This document shows, piece after piece, positions 8,697-18,345 of a DNA stretch of 51,554 bases. This stretch comes from Bacillus coahuilensis m4-4. GTDB taxonomy: Bacteria > Bacillota > Bacilli > Bacillales > Bacillaceae_K. The number at the start of each line of letters is the position of its first letter. The stretch's first letter is position 1. The translations under genes were made by a program, and so were the position numbers. The DNA lies in the NCBI RefSeq assembly GCF_000171615.1, contig NZ_ABFU01000048.3, positions 4,433 to 55,986 of the forward strand, in the 5' to 3' direction. Under the pieces are notes generated by a model. That model was not told where the DNA came from, ran no database searches, and saw nothing but the letters and a program-made list of their open reading frames with translations.

Positions 8697-9149
8697 CTAC
8701 TGTTTATCAACAACATCTTCACTCGAAATCTCTGAGAAGGCAATCGCCTTATCTAGTGAAACATCCTCCTCGTCTGATGCACATAGCACTTTTGTCTCCC
8801 CGTAGAAACAGACCCCCGTGATTCGGTCGCCTTCAACGGTTAAAAAGCTAGGGTTACCTGAAGCGATAATAGGATTCTTCGTAAATGGATCTGTAATTGG
8901 TTCAATTAGTTCTTCTGTAACCAAGGTTTCGTAAGAGACTTGGTCAATGGTTCCCCCTTGAAGTATCGTATCTTTCACGTAAATTTGAGCGGCATCCTTT
9001 AACACATAGGCATTTGAAACAAAAGCCTGTCGTTTTGAACGGTCAATAATTTGAGTGATAGATAAAATGGATATAAGGGCAAGAATGCCTAATATAACAA
9101 TCACGGCTAACAATTCTACGAGTGTGTATCCTTGGTTTCTTTTCTCCAT
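8697..9149 (-). CDS. Type IV pilin-like protein (class III signal peptide)
   Basis: The 150-residue protein begins MEKRNQG, followed by the prepilin cleavage site and YTLVELLAVIVILGILALIS. This gives Gly at -1, Glu at +5 and the hydrophobic N-terminal helix of type IV pilins. The remaining domain has two cysteines (CFYGETKVLC) that could form a disulfide near the C-terminus. It is the last gene of the pilus operon, 11 nt after pilO. It is probably a minor pilin; the major pilin candidate is at 12450-12905. Confidence 0.85.
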   Translation of the reverse strand: MEKRNQGYTLVELLAVIVILGILALISILSITQIIDRSKRQAFVSNAYVLKDAAQIYVKDTILQGGTIDQVSYETLVTEELIEPITDPFTKNPIIASGNPSFLTVEGDRITGVCFYGETKVLCASDEEDVSLDKAIAFSEISSEDVVDKQ

Positions 9150-9160
9150 ATTCTCTCACC

Positions 9161-10081
9161 TTATTCCTCTGATGAATCAGGCTCATCCGCTGATTCTGTA
9201 TCCGTTTCATCTGTCACGCTATCAGACGATTCAACCTCTTCATCCGTTAGGCTCGGATAGGAAGAGAACGGGTTTCTCTTATTCTTTGGTGTTGGAGCGT
9301 CTAACTGTGGTAATTCCGTTACTAATTCTTCTAACGTTGGAAGGTAATATGCCGACACTTCTACTTTAAACTCTACAGGCTCAAATCCGTCCACCGTATG
9401 TATTAAATCTTTATAGCCTCCAAATGTAATGGCTTCAATTTCGACAATCCGCTGTAAGTTTTCTAAAACAGATAAAAACTTCTCCATTTCAAAGTACGTA
9501 GCAGATTCTACGGTCAACGTAGCGGTGACTTTCTTTAATCCTTCTGGAAGAATTTGGGTCGGGGCGGATTCTAATTCCGTTCCTTCCCCTTCAACTGGTT
9601 CAACAGGCTCCTCAGACGAATCTACAGTTTTTTGAGTTTCTTGAGTTTCTTGAGTTTCTTGAGTTTCTTGAGTGTCTTGGTCACCAAATTGCTGAACTTC
9701 TGCTACATCCTCTTTAATTTCTTCCTCAATGGTTAAAGGAGTCGTAACATCACCATCTGTAAATTCTATTTTCGTAATGTAAGAATCTGAAACCGTTTCA
9801 GCTTTTTCAAAATTTAATAAGAGCTGATCTGTGATAGGCTTAACGGGAACTTTCTGCTGCAGACTAGCTGTACTTGTAAACTGCTCTTGCTGAATTTCCG
9901 ACACTCTTGACTCTAGCACAGATATAATATTTTCTTCAGCGGCTACTTTTTCTTCTATTTCTTCTAATTCTTCCTGAGCTGGCTTTAATAAGAAAAAATA
10001 AGAACTCGAAATCAATAACACACCAATAAGAAAAGAAGAGACAATCATTAGAAGTTCCTTACGATCTAATTGACTATTCAT
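9161..10081 (-). CDS. pilO: PilO-like pilus inner-membrane alignment protein
   Basis: PilO pairs with PilN to link PilM to the rest of the pilus machine. The 306-residue protein has a short cytoplasmic N-terminus and one membrane helix (ELLMIVSSFLIGVLLISSSY). A coiled coil of about 40 residues follows. An acidic linker contains tandem TQE units, and a ferredoxin-like fold region comes next (KVTATLTVESATYFEMEKFL, a typical PilO segment). A long acidic C-terminal tail is present. Its start overlaps the pilN stop (ATGA). The call rests on topology and operon order (pilM-N-O). Confidence 0.82.
   Translation of the reverse strand: MNSQLDRKELLMIVSSFLIGVLLISSSYFFLLKPAQEELEEIEEKVAAEENIISVLESRVSEIQQEQFTSTASLQQKVPVKPITDQLLLNFEKAETVSDSYITKIEFTDGDVTTPLTIEEEIKEDVAEVQQFGDQDTQETQETQETQETQKTVDSSEEPVEPVEGEGTELESAPTQILPEGLKKVTATLTVESATYFEMEKFLSVLENLQRIVEIEAITFGGYKDLIHTVDGFEPVEFKVEVSAYYLPTLEELVTELPQLDAPTPKNKRNPFSSYPSLTDEEVESSDSVTDETDTESADEPDSSEE
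9632..9676. repeat. 9-bp in-frame tandem repeat inside pilO
   Basis: Four perfect copies of TTGAGTTTC (9632-9667) and one variant TTGAGTGTC (9668-9676) encode a (TQE)n stretch in the acidic linker of PilO. The unit length keeps frame, so copy-number changes would alter linker length only. Confidence 0.9.
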
Positions 10082-10695
10082 TCCTCCTCCTCCTCTAGTG
10101 TTTCAATTTCTTGTTTAACGAGTAGTTTATCCACTGTAATCGTATACTCCGCTACATAACGTGGAAGTAATTCATTCTCTTCAAGGGCTGATTGTTCAAC
10201 AGTTTCTGTCACAACCTCTTCGTCCACTTCTAGCGTCAATAGCTCCGCTTCTTTATACCATAGATCCCCTTCAATATTGGTTAAGTAGTAAGCAGCATCT
10301 CGAGTGGTATCAAATCGCACTTTAAGCGTAATCGTACCATCTTCTTCATAACCAAATTCTTCAAAGAAACCACGTTCTGGCAATAATCCAATCAAGCTTT
10401 TTAATACTGGTACGGTCTCAAGAGGATAATTTTCCGCCCATTGCACAGCTTCTTCCAATTGCACCGTATTATTGGAGCTATTGTACGAATTCAACTGTGC
10501 TTCAAGCGCAATTCTAAATTCAATTGAATCTTGTAAAATGATTTCCTGGTCTTCAATTACACCATTAATAGACTGAGTGAGAATGAACATACCAGCACTT
10601 ACGATAAATGAAAGTATTAATAGGATAATAGCAATAAGCATTGGGATTTGTCGTTTTTTCTCTTTCTGAGGCAATAAATTAATTTCTACGAGCAA
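10078..10695 (-). CDS. pilN: PilN-like pilus assembly protein
   Basis: The N-terminus MLVEINLLPQKEKKRQIP carries the conserved INLLP motif, which in PilN binds the cleft of PilM. One membrane helix follows (MLIAIILLILSFIVSAGMFI). The extracytoplasmic part of this 205-residue protein has a coiled coil and a fimbrial-assembly fold (PVLKSLIGLLPERGFFEEFG.. YYLTNIEGD). The start lies 2 nt from the pilM stop and the end overlaps pilO by 4 nt. These overlaps show a tightly coupled pilM-N-O module. Confidence 0.9.
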   Translation of the reverse strand: MLVEINLLPQKEKKRQIPMLIAIILLILSFIVSAGMFILTQSINGVIEDQEIILQDSIEFRIALEAQLNSYNSSNNTVQLEEAVQWAENYPLETVPVLKSLIGLLPERGFFEEFGYEEDGTITLKVRFDTTRDAAYYLTNIEGDLWYKEAELLTLEVDEEVVTETVEQSALEENELLPRYVAEYTITVDKLLVKQEIETLEEEEE

Positions 10696-10696
10696 T

Positions 10697-11653
10697 TTAT
10701 ATCACCTCTTTAAGGCCAAGACCGATAGCCACTACAAATTTTGGATCTAGTAATGCATCATCCTTATTGTAGCTTTCAATAATTGGCATACTTTCAACAC
10801 GTACATCAAACCGATCATTTAAATGATCAAAGATTTCAGAAAGATGGGGATGATCTCCAATAACGAACACTTTATTGACACTAGCTTCGTCTTTATTCAG
10901 CGTATAACGATAAAAATTCATCACTTTTTCCACTTCTTTAAATGTATCCTCTAATGAAAACAGAACAGATTCTTCTTGTTCAGTGACAATGACTCCATTT
11001 TCTCCTTGTAGAGAAAGAGGTCGCAAGAATATAGGTCGATGATGATTAAAGATCGTAAGTGTTAACAGCTTTTTATCAAAATGCAAAATCATTTCATGGT
11101 TTTGCCCATTCGTCATTTGCATACCATGATAAAAACGATACAAACATAGAGGAGAGATATCTGCGGCAATCGGTTGAAGTTTAACATCTTCTAAAATCTC
11201 TTGATAGGAAAGAACCACTTCTTCAGGAGAAGCAAATAGTAAAATTTCTTGCTTTCCTTCTTTTTCTTCCAGTAATAAGTAATCAAATAACGGATCTTCG
11301 AACGGTAAATGAATACTGTTACCTATTTCAAGGAACAAATAATTTCTCACTTCATCCTCTGCTATATCCGAAGGAATGAGCATTTTTCTAATAACAATAT
11401 ACATATCAGGTGCTACAAATCGAACCTTCCGCTTCTTCAACCCCCAAAGAGCGATTATTTCTTCTAAAATCATTTCGAGCGTTTCACGATCTTGAATTTT
11501 ACCATCGCTAATAACACCAGCTGGCAAAAGCTTCTCTTCAAGATTCACAACTTGGAAAGGATTCCCTTGTTTAACTTCAGCAAGGCGGATGGCTTCATCT
11601 GTGAACACTAGATTCGCTATTCGATTTGTTTGCTTAAATAATGTAAAATCCAA
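10697..11653 (-). CDS. pilM: PilM-like actin-fold pilus assembly protein
   Basis: PilM is a cytoplasmic actin-like ATP-binding protein that binds the PilN tail. The 318-residue protein shows the PilM pattern ANLVFTDEAIRLAEVKQGNP at the start and RKVRFVAPDMYIVIRKMLIP, then ADISPLCLYRFYH and FVVAIGLGLKEVI at the end. ATP-binding residues are less clear than in proteobacterial PilM. Identification is supported by the directly following pilN and pilO. It lies 46 nt after the prepilin peptidase. Confidence 0.88.
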   Translation of the reverse strand: MDFTLFKQTNRIANLVFTDEAIRLAEVKQGNPFQVVNLEEKLLPAGVISDGKIQDRETLEMILEEIIALWGLKKRKVRFVAPDMYIVIRKMLIPSDIAEDEVRNYLFLEIGNSIHLPFEDPLFDYLLLEEKEGKQEILLFASPEEVVLSYQEILEDVKLQPIAADISPLCLYRFYHGMQMTNGQNHEMILHFDKKLLTLTIFNHHRPIFLRPLSLQGENGVIVTEQEESVLFSLEDTFKEVEKVMNFYRYTLNKDEASVNKVFVIGDHPHLSEIFDHLNDRFDVRVESMPIIESYNKDDALLDPKFVVAIGLGLKEVI

Positions 11654-11698
11654 CGAATATTTCCCCTTTAATAAAGGCAGCTAGCGCCCGCTTCATCC

Positions 11699-12447
11699 TT
11701 ATAAGAATAAATCCAGATACCATAGTATCAGTTCATTACCATAAAAGAATGCAAGCAGGCTACCAATTGCAATAAAAGGCCCAAAAGGCATCGGTTTTCC
11801 CTTATGAACCATTCCTATTATCATCCCTATCGCACCTACCACCGTACCAACAAGAGTGGCTAAGAAAAACGAAAGCAATGTAAGTTTCACGCCAAGAGCC
11901 AGACCAATCACAGCATACAGCTTAATGTCTCCCCCCTCCCCATGCCACCTCTACTCACCACACTAATAAAAAGTAAGAGGAGAAAGCCAACAACTGCCCC
12001 TAAAAAAGGCGACCACCAGGGTGTTAACGGGAATATCAAACGTTCGATGAAAAGGACACTAGCAAAAAATAAGAGAACACGGTCTGAAATAATCATATAC
12101 TTTAAATCGGACACCGTGATAATGATAAAAAGGGAGCAGAGCGTTAACCCAATGATCAGGTTTGGACTGAAGCCAAAATGGATATATGTAACAAGAAACA
12201 AGAGCCCCGTCAAAAGCTCCATAATAGGATAAAAGAGGGAAATGCCAGCCTGACATTGGCGACATTTCCCCCCTTGAATGACATATGATAGAACTGGAAT
12301 CAGTTCCTTCGCTGTTAGCTCATGTCCACATGTAGGACAGCTTGAGCGGGGTCTGACAATCGATTGCCCTACGGGTATTCTTAGGCCCACGACGTTAAAG
12401 AAAGAGCCGAAGATGGTGCCGTAGAGGAAGAAAATTATTCCAACCAT
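11699..12447 (-). CDS. pilD: Prepilin peptidase / N-methyltransferase (PilD/ComC type, with an apparent frameshift)
   Basis: This membrane aspartyl protease cleaves class III signal peptides of pilins and methylates the new N-terminus. It has the four-cysteine zinc domain (CPTCGHELTAKELIPVLSY.., CRQCQ) near residues 37-65. The first catalytic aspartate is in TVSDLKYMIISD. The second, in GRGGDIKLYAVIG, appears only after one G is restored to the G run at about 11931-11940, giving about 249 residues. Multiple membrane helices follow. In B. subtilis the equivalent gene comC sits alone in this same folC-spoIIB interval. The frameshift is probably a sequencing error. Confidence 0.9.
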
Positions 12448-12449
12448 CC

Positions 12450-12905
12450 TTATGGTAATGTTATATCACTACGAGTAACAGTAGAAGGATTTTCAGCAGT
12501 CATATATTCATGTCCATCTGCATTTTCAAGTGTAACAGTATAATCATAAACTCCAGCTACAGCATTTGTTCCTGTTTGATTATCAACAGAAACAATGCTG
12601 TTTGTAGTTTCATAACCAACACCAGTCGGGTCTTCAACAGGCTCTAAATATCCTTGGTCAATGAGATTTTGTAATGTCAAGTCTTGACCAACTAAGCTCT
12701 CATCGGAAGTAACAGCTAACCTTGCAGCATTTACCATTTGTTGAGCAGTACCAATGTGTGCATCTCTTTCAGAGTTATTAATCAACCCACCAATACTAGG
12801 AATCGCAATCGCAGCAATAATCCCTAAAATAACAACAACTGCTAGTAACTCGATAAGCGTTAGTCCACGCTCATTTTTCACTGACTTTTTTACCATGTTT
12901 AACAT
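12450..12905 (-). CDS. pilA: Major type IV pilin
   Basis: The 151-residue protein has a leader MLNMVKKSVKNERG, then LTLIELLAVVVILGIIAAIA. It therefore has Gly at -1, Glu at +5 and the long hydrophobic helix of type IV pilins. The globular part has no cysteine pair. It sits in mid-operon between the platform protein and the prepilin peptidase but has its own promoter-like sequence and an untranslated leader of about 55 nt. That fits high-level expression as the major subunit. This is inferred, not shown. Confidence 0.88.
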   Translation of the reverse strand: MLNMVKKSVKNERGLTLIELLAVVVILGIIAAIAIPSIGGLINNSERDAHIGTAQQMVNAARLAVTSDESLVGQDLTLQNLIDQGYLEPVEDPTGVGYETTNSIVSVDNQTGTNAVAGVYDYTVTLENADGHEYMTAENPSTVTRSDITLP

Positions 12906-12966
12906 TGGTATATCCCTCCATTTTCCTAATTTACTAGTCTTCTAGTTAGTAATCTAGTCTTATTTT

Positions 12967-12994
12967 ATTATACAACATCTCCATGTCGAAACAA
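12967..12994 (-). promoter_or_regulatory. Probable sigma-A promoter of the major pilin gene
   Basis: On the minus strand, TTGTTT (12994-12989) and a perfect TATAAT (12972-12967) are separated by 16 nt. They lie about 62 nt before the pilin start in the only sizeable gap (119 nt) of the core operon. Confidence 0.6.
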
Positions 12995-13024
12995 CAATAC
13001 ATTTGTAAATTTTAAGAAATTTTT

Positions 13025-14236
13025 CTAGTAGCTGTCGACATGATTAAACACTTCAAACATTGGCACAAGAATAGAAGAAACAATGGTTCCCACTAAAGCG
13101 GCCAATACAACAATCATAAGTGGTTCGATTAGAGATTTCAATCGGTCAGTTCCTGCCTCTACTTCCTTTTCATAGAAATCAGCCACTTTTCCTAGCATGG
13201 CATCAAGAGATCCCGTTTCTTCCCCAATTGCGATCATTTGGGTAACGAGCGGTGGAAACGCCCAGTGTTTTCTCATTGGGTCAGTGAATGATGTTCCTCG
13301 TTCTAATGAGAGTCTGGACTGGGCTAGTACCCGACTCACCACTTCGTTCTCCACTACTTTTTCACATATAGAAATCGCTTGGAGAATGGGCACAGAGCTT
13401 GATACGAGTGAGCTCATCGTGCGTGTCATTCTTGCAAGTACGGCTTTTTGAATGAGCCCACCAAAGATGGGCATTCGCAGACTTGCTACGTCTAAATAAT
13501 ATTTCGTTTTAGGATTTTGCCTTAAAAATACGAAACCAATTGCTAGCAAAATCATGAATGCAACAACAAGATACCAATATTTCTGCATCCATTCACTACT
13601 ACCAATGACAAATTTCGTGATCGCCGGCAAATCTCCTCCAAAATCGTCAAACATCCCTACAAACGTAGGAACAACCGCTACGAGTAAAAAAATCACAACT
13701 CCTATAGCAATCAATCCAACAACTGCAGGATAAGCAAGGGCTGAAACGATTTTTTGTTTTGTTTGATACTGCTTTTCATAATGAACGGCTAGCATATTTA
13801 AGGTTTCGTCCAGGCTCCCTGTCGCTTCCCCTGCTCGCATCATGTTAACAAACATCGGTTCAAAAATCTTTTTATGCTGACTTAAAGCGTCTGAGATTGG
13901 ATTTCCATCTCTGATTTCTTTTTCAACTTCAATGAGCGCTTTTCTAAGAGGTTTACTTTCCGTTTGCTCTGATAGAATCTTGGTTGCATCTACAACAGTT
14001 ACCCCAGCTTCTAATAGAGTGGCAAATTGACGAAGGAAGATGACCATATGCTGAAGCTTCACAGGATTCCCAATGGTCACATCTTTTGCTAAGATACTCT
14101 CTTGTACTTGTTGAATACTAACAATTCGAACACCTTGAGCTTTTAACTTAACCATTGCCTCCCGCTTATTATCAGCTGTAATATAGGCTGTTTTTTTGCC
14201 TTTACGGTCTCTTCCCGTATATTTAAAACGGGCCAT
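13025..14236 (-). CDS. pilC: Type IV pilus platform protein PilC (GspF/ComGB family)
   Basis: The 403-residue polytopic protein starts MARFKYTGRDRKGKKTAYIT, typical of GspF/PilC. It carries the duplicated T2SSF domain: first copy VIFLRQFATLLEAGVTVVDA, second copy ARMTRTMSSLVSSSVPILQA. Three membrane helices are visible, including ALAYPAVVGLIAIGVVIFLL and a C-terminal helix. It forms the inner-membrane platform that works with PilB and PilT. The start overlaps the pilT stop by one base (TAATG). Confidence 0.95.
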   Translation of the reverse strand: MARFKYTGRDRKGKKTAYITADNKREAMVKLKAQGVRIVSIQQVQESILAKDVTIGNPVKLQHMVIFLRQFATLLEAGVTVVDATKILSEQTESKPLRKALIEVEKEIRDGNPISDALSQHKKIFEPMFVNMMRAGEATGSLDETLNMLAVHYEKQYQTKQKIVSALAYPAVVGLIAIGVVIFLLVAVVPTFVGMFDDFGGDLPAITKFVIGSSEWMQKYWYLVVAFMILLAIGFVFLRQNPKTKYYLDVASLRMPIFGGLIQKAVLARMTRTMSSLVSSSVPILQAISICEKVVENEVVSRVLAQSRLSLERGTSFTDPMRKHWAFPPLVTQMIAIGEETGSLDAMLGKVADFYEKEVEAGTDRLKSLIEPLMIVVLAALVGTIVSSILVPMFEVFNHVDSY

Positions 14237-15280
14237 TATGAATGACTCTCCTCTTTTAAGTAGGGAAGGGCTAATTCTTTGGCAATTAGTCCTGCCTCAT
14301 ACAAGCTTTTTATACTACTCGCCATCGTATGCATTCCAGCTGATTTACTCGTTTGCATGATATTGGCGATTTGGTGAACCTTTTCAGAACGAATTAAGTT
14401 CGCGATAGCCGCGTTATTAATCAGAACCTCCGTTGCCGCTTTTCTTCCTTTTTTATCTACGAGAGGGAACAAGCGTTGAGACACAATTCCGACAAGAACA
14501 GAGGCAAGCTGAATCCGAATTTGAGATTGCTGCTCTGGTGGAAAGACGTCTACAATTCGTTCAATCGTAGCAGGGGCACTGGATGTGTGAAGTGTGGCTA
14601 GCACTAAATGTCCTGTTTCCGCAGCCGTAATCGCTGTATGGATGGTTTCTAAATCTCTCATCTCTCCAACTAAAATTACATCGGGATCCTGACGCAAAGC
14701 GGCTCGTAATCCTTTGGCAAAGCTAAGGGTATCAAACCCTACCTCTCGTTGATCAATCACTGACGTACCATGGTTGTGTAAATACTCAATGGGATCTTCA
14801 AGTGTAATAATATGTTTCCTCATGCTTGTGTTCATGTACTTAATCATACTAGCTAAGGTCGTTGATTTTCCCGAACCAGTTGGTCCAGTTACTAGGATTA
14901 ATCCTTGCGGTGAATTAGCTAATTCCTTGATAACTGGAGGCAACTCCAAATCCTCAAAAGATGGAATAGAGGTTGGAACAACACGAATGGCTAGGGAATA
15001 ACATGAACGCTGCTTAAACGCGTTAATTCGAAATCTGGAGACTCCAGGAATTCCGTAGGAGAAGTCTAGCTCACCGTCATGTTCAAGCTTACTCCACAAA
15101 TGTTCAGGAATAATGGCTCGTGCCATTCCTTCCGTATCATCTTTAGTTAGATTTACTTTTCCGTATCTCTTTAAATCACCATGCTGACGAAATACAGGAG
15201 GTGTTCCGATTGTTAAATGAATATCTGATGCTTTTTAATTCAAATGCTGCACGTAAAAGCAAATCAATTTTATCTTTCAT
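14236..15280 (-). CDS. pilT: Pilus retraction ATPase PilT (with an apparent frameshift)
   Basis: PilT depolymerises type IV pili, powering twitching and DNA uptake. The protein has Walker A GPTGSGKSTTLASM, an Asp box (IITLEDPIEYLH), Walker B LVGEMRDLETI, a His box (LATLHTSSAPATIERIVDVF) and the C-terminal region with the AIANLIR-like retraction motif. The N-terminus starts at ATG 15280 (MKDKIDLLLRAAFELK). It joins the rest (ASDIHLTIGTPPVFRQHGDL) only if one base is removed from the T5 run at 15232-15236. Corrected length is about 347 residues, normal for PilT. It starts 13 nt after pilB. Confidence 0.93.
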
Positions 15281-15292
15281 TAATGCACTCAC

Positions 15293-16954
15293 CTACTCTG
15301 ACATAGCTACTCGTAAGACTTCTTCTGTCGTTGTGTATCCTTGCTTCACTTTCAATAACCCATCATCAATAAGGAAAATGGTTTTATTTTTAATCGCCAC
15401 ATCACGAAGCTTAGTAAACGATTCCCCGTTTAAAATAATGCGTTTCATCTCGTCGTTCATAACAAGAACTTCATGGATAGCCATTCGTCCTTTATATCCT
15501 GTCATATTACAAGACGAGCACCCTTCGCCTCTCATCACTCGTTCAATTTTCATTCCGCGCTTCGCGAAAATTTCTTTTTCCCTAAAGCTCGGCTCATGCT
15601 CTCTGCCACAATCACGACATACTCTTCTTATAAGTCGCTGAGCAACGACACCCGATAACGCAGAAGCTACTAAAAATGGTTCTACTCCCATATCAAGTAA
15701 TCTCGTCACTGTACCAATCGAATCATTTGTATGAATAGTGCTTAATACAAGGTGACCTGTTAAGGAAGCACGGATCGCTACTTCAACAGTTTCTCGATCA
15801 CGAATCTCCCCGACCATAACGACATTTGGATCCTGACGTAATATGGCACGTAGCCCTTTTGCAAAGGTTAGGCCTACATTAGAGTTCACTTGGATTTGGT
15901 TAATGCCTTCTAATTGATACTCTACCGGATCTTCAACTGTAATAATATTAACTTCCTCTGAATTTAAACGGTTTAATGCGGCATAAAGAGTAGAAGATTT
16001 ACCTGATCCAGTTGGGCCCGATATTAACACAATGCCCGTTGGCTGCTCAATCATATGAAGGAATCGTTTTAAATTCACTTTGTTAAACCCAAGTTGAGTT
16101 AAATCATTAAGAGAGGCACTTAGATCTAATATCCTCATAACAATTTTTTCACCATACACAGTTGGAAGTGTTGATACACGTAAATCAATTGGATGTAGGT
16201 CTACATTGGCTTTAATCCGTCCATCTTGAGGAACTCTGAATTCGGTAATATCAAGATTGGCCATGATTTTAATACGGGCTGTGAGCATGCTTTGCATATG
16301 CTTTGGTAAGGTCCGTTCCGTTCTAAGGACACCATCCACACGATAACGAATCACAAGCTTTGTTTCCTGTGGGTCCATATGAATGTCACTTGCTTTTTGC
16401 GTGAAGGCATTGGATAGAATTTGATTGACTAACCGAACGATAGGAGAGTCATCATCAATGATGGTTTCTTCCTCTACCTTGTCAATTCCCAATTGATCTC
16501 GTGTAAATTCTTCAAATCCCTCGTCTACGTCATAATATTTTGCAATAGCTCGTAAAATATCATCCTTCGTCGCAATGGCCGTTTCAATTTGAAAGCCTGT
16601 TGCTAATCGAAGATCCTCAATAGAATAAAAGTCCATAGGATCTGACATCGCAACGGATAGTCGATCTCCTTCCTTTTTTAAAGGAATCATCAAGTTACGT
16701 TTGGCCGATTCTTTTGGAATCAAATGAAACAGGGTGGTGTCGAATGGATATCGATACAAACTCACATGAGGAATACCAAGCTGAAACTCTAACACTTCAA
16801 TCAGCTGTTGCTCCGTAATGTATCCTCTCTGCAACAGTGCATCCCCTAATTTTTGACCTTTAGGCTTATCCTTTAGGGTATCCTGCAGCTGATCTTCTGT
16901 AATTAAGCCCGATTCAACCAATAAATCGCCAAGACGTTTTCTTTCTTTAATCAC
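15293..16954 (-). CDS. pilB: Pilus extension ATPase PilB with MshEN domain
   Basis: PilB drives pilin polymerisation. The 553-residue protein begins at GTG 16954 behind GGGGTGA. An N-terminal MshEN region (about residues 5-60) contains RLGDLLVESGLITEDQL and KLGDALLQRGYITEQQL, the repeat type that binds c-di-GMP in MshE/PilB. The glutamine usual at the end of the first repeat is replaced by lysine (LQDTLKDK), while the second keeps it (LIEVLEFQ). The ATPase core has Walker A GPTGSGKSSTLYA, Walker B MVGEIRDRETV and a His box (TIHTNDS). A four-cysteine zinc site follows (CRDCG.., CSSC). Confidence 0.95.
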   Translation of the reverse strand: MIKERKRLGDLLVESGLITEDQLQDTLKDKPKGQKLGDALLQRGYITEQQLIEVLEFQLGIPHVSLYRYPFDTTLFHLIPKESAKRNLMIPLKKEGDRLSVAMSDPMDFYSIEDLRLATGFQIETAIATKDDILRAIAKYYDVDEGFEEFTRDQLGIDKVEEETIIDDDSPIVRLVNQILSNAFTQKASDIHMDPQETKLVIRYRVDGVLRTERTLPKHMQSMLTARIKIMANLDITEFRVPQDGRIKANVDLHPIDLRVSTLPTVYGEKIVMRILDLSASLNDLTQLGFNKVNLKRFLHMIEQPTGIVLISGPTGSGKSSTLYAALNRLNSEEVNIITVEDPVEYQLEGINQIQVNSNVGLTFAKGLRAILRQDPNVVMVGEIRDRETVEVAIRASLTGHLVLSTIHTNDSIGTVTRLLDMGVEPFLVASALSGVVAQRLIRRVCRDCGREHEPSFREKEIFAKRGMKIERVMRGEGCSSCNMTGYKGRMAIHEVLVMNDEMKRIILNGESFTKLRDVAIKNKTIFLIDDGLLKVKQGYTTTEEVLRVAMSE

Positions 16955-17009
16955 CTTGTCACCCCATTTCTATTTTGTAATGGATGGATCGTATGGATCA
17001 CCGCTGTCA

Positions 17010-18320
17010 TTATCCTCTTTTTTTATCTTTATCTTTTTCTTCATCTTTATCTTTTTCGCTGTCTTCACCACTTGACTCTCCGTCACCTTCAGTGTCAGGA
17101 TTCGTAGTGCCATTAGAGGAATCTCCTGAATCTGTGGCACCATCGCTTTGTCCCTTTGAATCGCCTGACGTGACGGTTGTATTTTCTCTTTTACTTTGGT
17201 GAATCTCTATACGGTGAACAGGTGGATAAAAGTCCTCTGATATGAATTCATCTTCAATCAAGGTCCCTTTGCTATCAAAGGATTGACGATAAACCGTCAC
17301 CATTACTCCTTCTTTTCCTTCTTCCTTTACTTCCACCGAAGTTACTTGAGGACTGTATTGAATGATGGTTTTAGGATCAAAGGTTTCTTCCTCTTTGAGT
17401 AAAGGTTTAAATTCTTGCGGAAATGCTGGTCCTATTAACTCCGCTACTAATCGATTTCCTTTTAACTTAAGGGATAGCTCATACATAGTTGCATTTGGAT
17501 TAGCCACGACAAAATCAATCTGATTGCTTGGACTTACTTTTGCTTCGTATCCTAAGCGAATCCCTTCAGATAGACTCTGACTTTGACTTCTTTCAACAAT
17601 TAAGAAATTGGTGGACAAAAATAGCTCATACAGTAAAGAACCAACTAAAGTTAAAGAGTTTTCATTTTTCACCGTGATGCCACGATCCGTAATTGTATCG
17701 TTCAAGGAGAACATAGTATTTTCTTTAAGTTGTATACTGGATAGATTGTTCGTGATGCTCGTTAAAGAAGGTTCAATCGTAATGGGCTCTGATATAACCT
17801 CAACAAGAACTTCACGTGTATCACTGGTAGATACATATTCCTCTAATGGAATCATGGTGGTGCTTGGTAGGAAAGATAGTTCTCTCTGTAGTGAATTTAA
17901 AAGTTCCTCTACCAAAAGTTGGTTTTCTGACAATAAGAATTGCTTTTCAATGAATGCTAAAAGACCCTCACGATCAATCGTAACGAAAAGAGAATTTGTA
18001 GCTGAATCACTTGCTACTCCAACGGAACCCTCTACATCAAATGTAAAAAACTCAAGTGGTATTTCAACAGTGTTGTCTACATAGCTAAACAGTACTTCCC
18101 CTGTTTTACCCCATTGTTCTATTGCTTCTTCTACCAATTCCATAGAAGAGTTAGTAGATTCACCCCCAACACTAACGGATCCGATTGATGTGTTTGGAGT
18201 GAAATTTTGCGAGTTTACTAGACGATTGAATGCAAAGGAGCCCAGTTGTGAAAATCCGAATAAATAGGTTGTCATAAGCATTAAGCTTATGAGGATTTTG
18301 GTAAATGATGTACCAGTCAC
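17010..18320 (-). CDS. VanW-like / G5-associated extracytoplasmic protein of the pilus operon
   Basis: The protein (about 436 residues) has one N-terminal membrane helix (ILISLMLMTTYLFGFSQLGS). An extracytoplasmic part begins NTSIGSVSVGGESTNSSMEL, resembling the peptidoglycan-binding module that precedes VanW domains. A VanW-like stretch (IRLGYEAKVSPSNQIDFVVA, then NPNATMYELSLKLKGNRLVA) follows. The last 60 residues are a low-complexity Gly/Ser/Asp/Lys tail. Function is unknown; it may anchor or guide the pilus through the wall. The longest frame begins at ATG 18326, directly abutting GGGGGAG; GTG 18320 has proper spacing and is preferred. Confidence 0.7.
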   Translation of the reverse strand: MTGTSFTKILISLMLMTTYLFGFSQLGSFAFNRLVNSQNFTPNTSIGSVSVGGESTNSSMELVEEAIEQWGKTGEVLFSYVDNTVEIPLEFFTFDVEGSVGVASDSATNSLFVTIDREGLLAFIEKQFLLSENQLLVEELLNSLQRELSFLPSTTMIPLEEYVSTSDTREVLVEVISEPITIEPSLTSITNNLSSIQLKENTMFSLNDTITDRGITVKNENSLTLVGSLLYELFLSTNFLIVERSQSQSLSEGIRLGYEAKVSPSNQIDFVVANPNATMYELSLKLKGNRLVAELIGPAFPQEFKPLLKEEETFDPKTIIQYSPQVTSVEVKEEGKEGVMVTVYRQSFDSKGTLIEDEFISEDFYPPVHRIEIHQSKRENTTVTSGDSKGQSDGATDSGDSSNGTTNPDTEGDGESSGEDSEKDKDEEKDKDKKRG

Positions 18321-18345
18321 TGGCATCTCCCCCTTTTATCGATCC

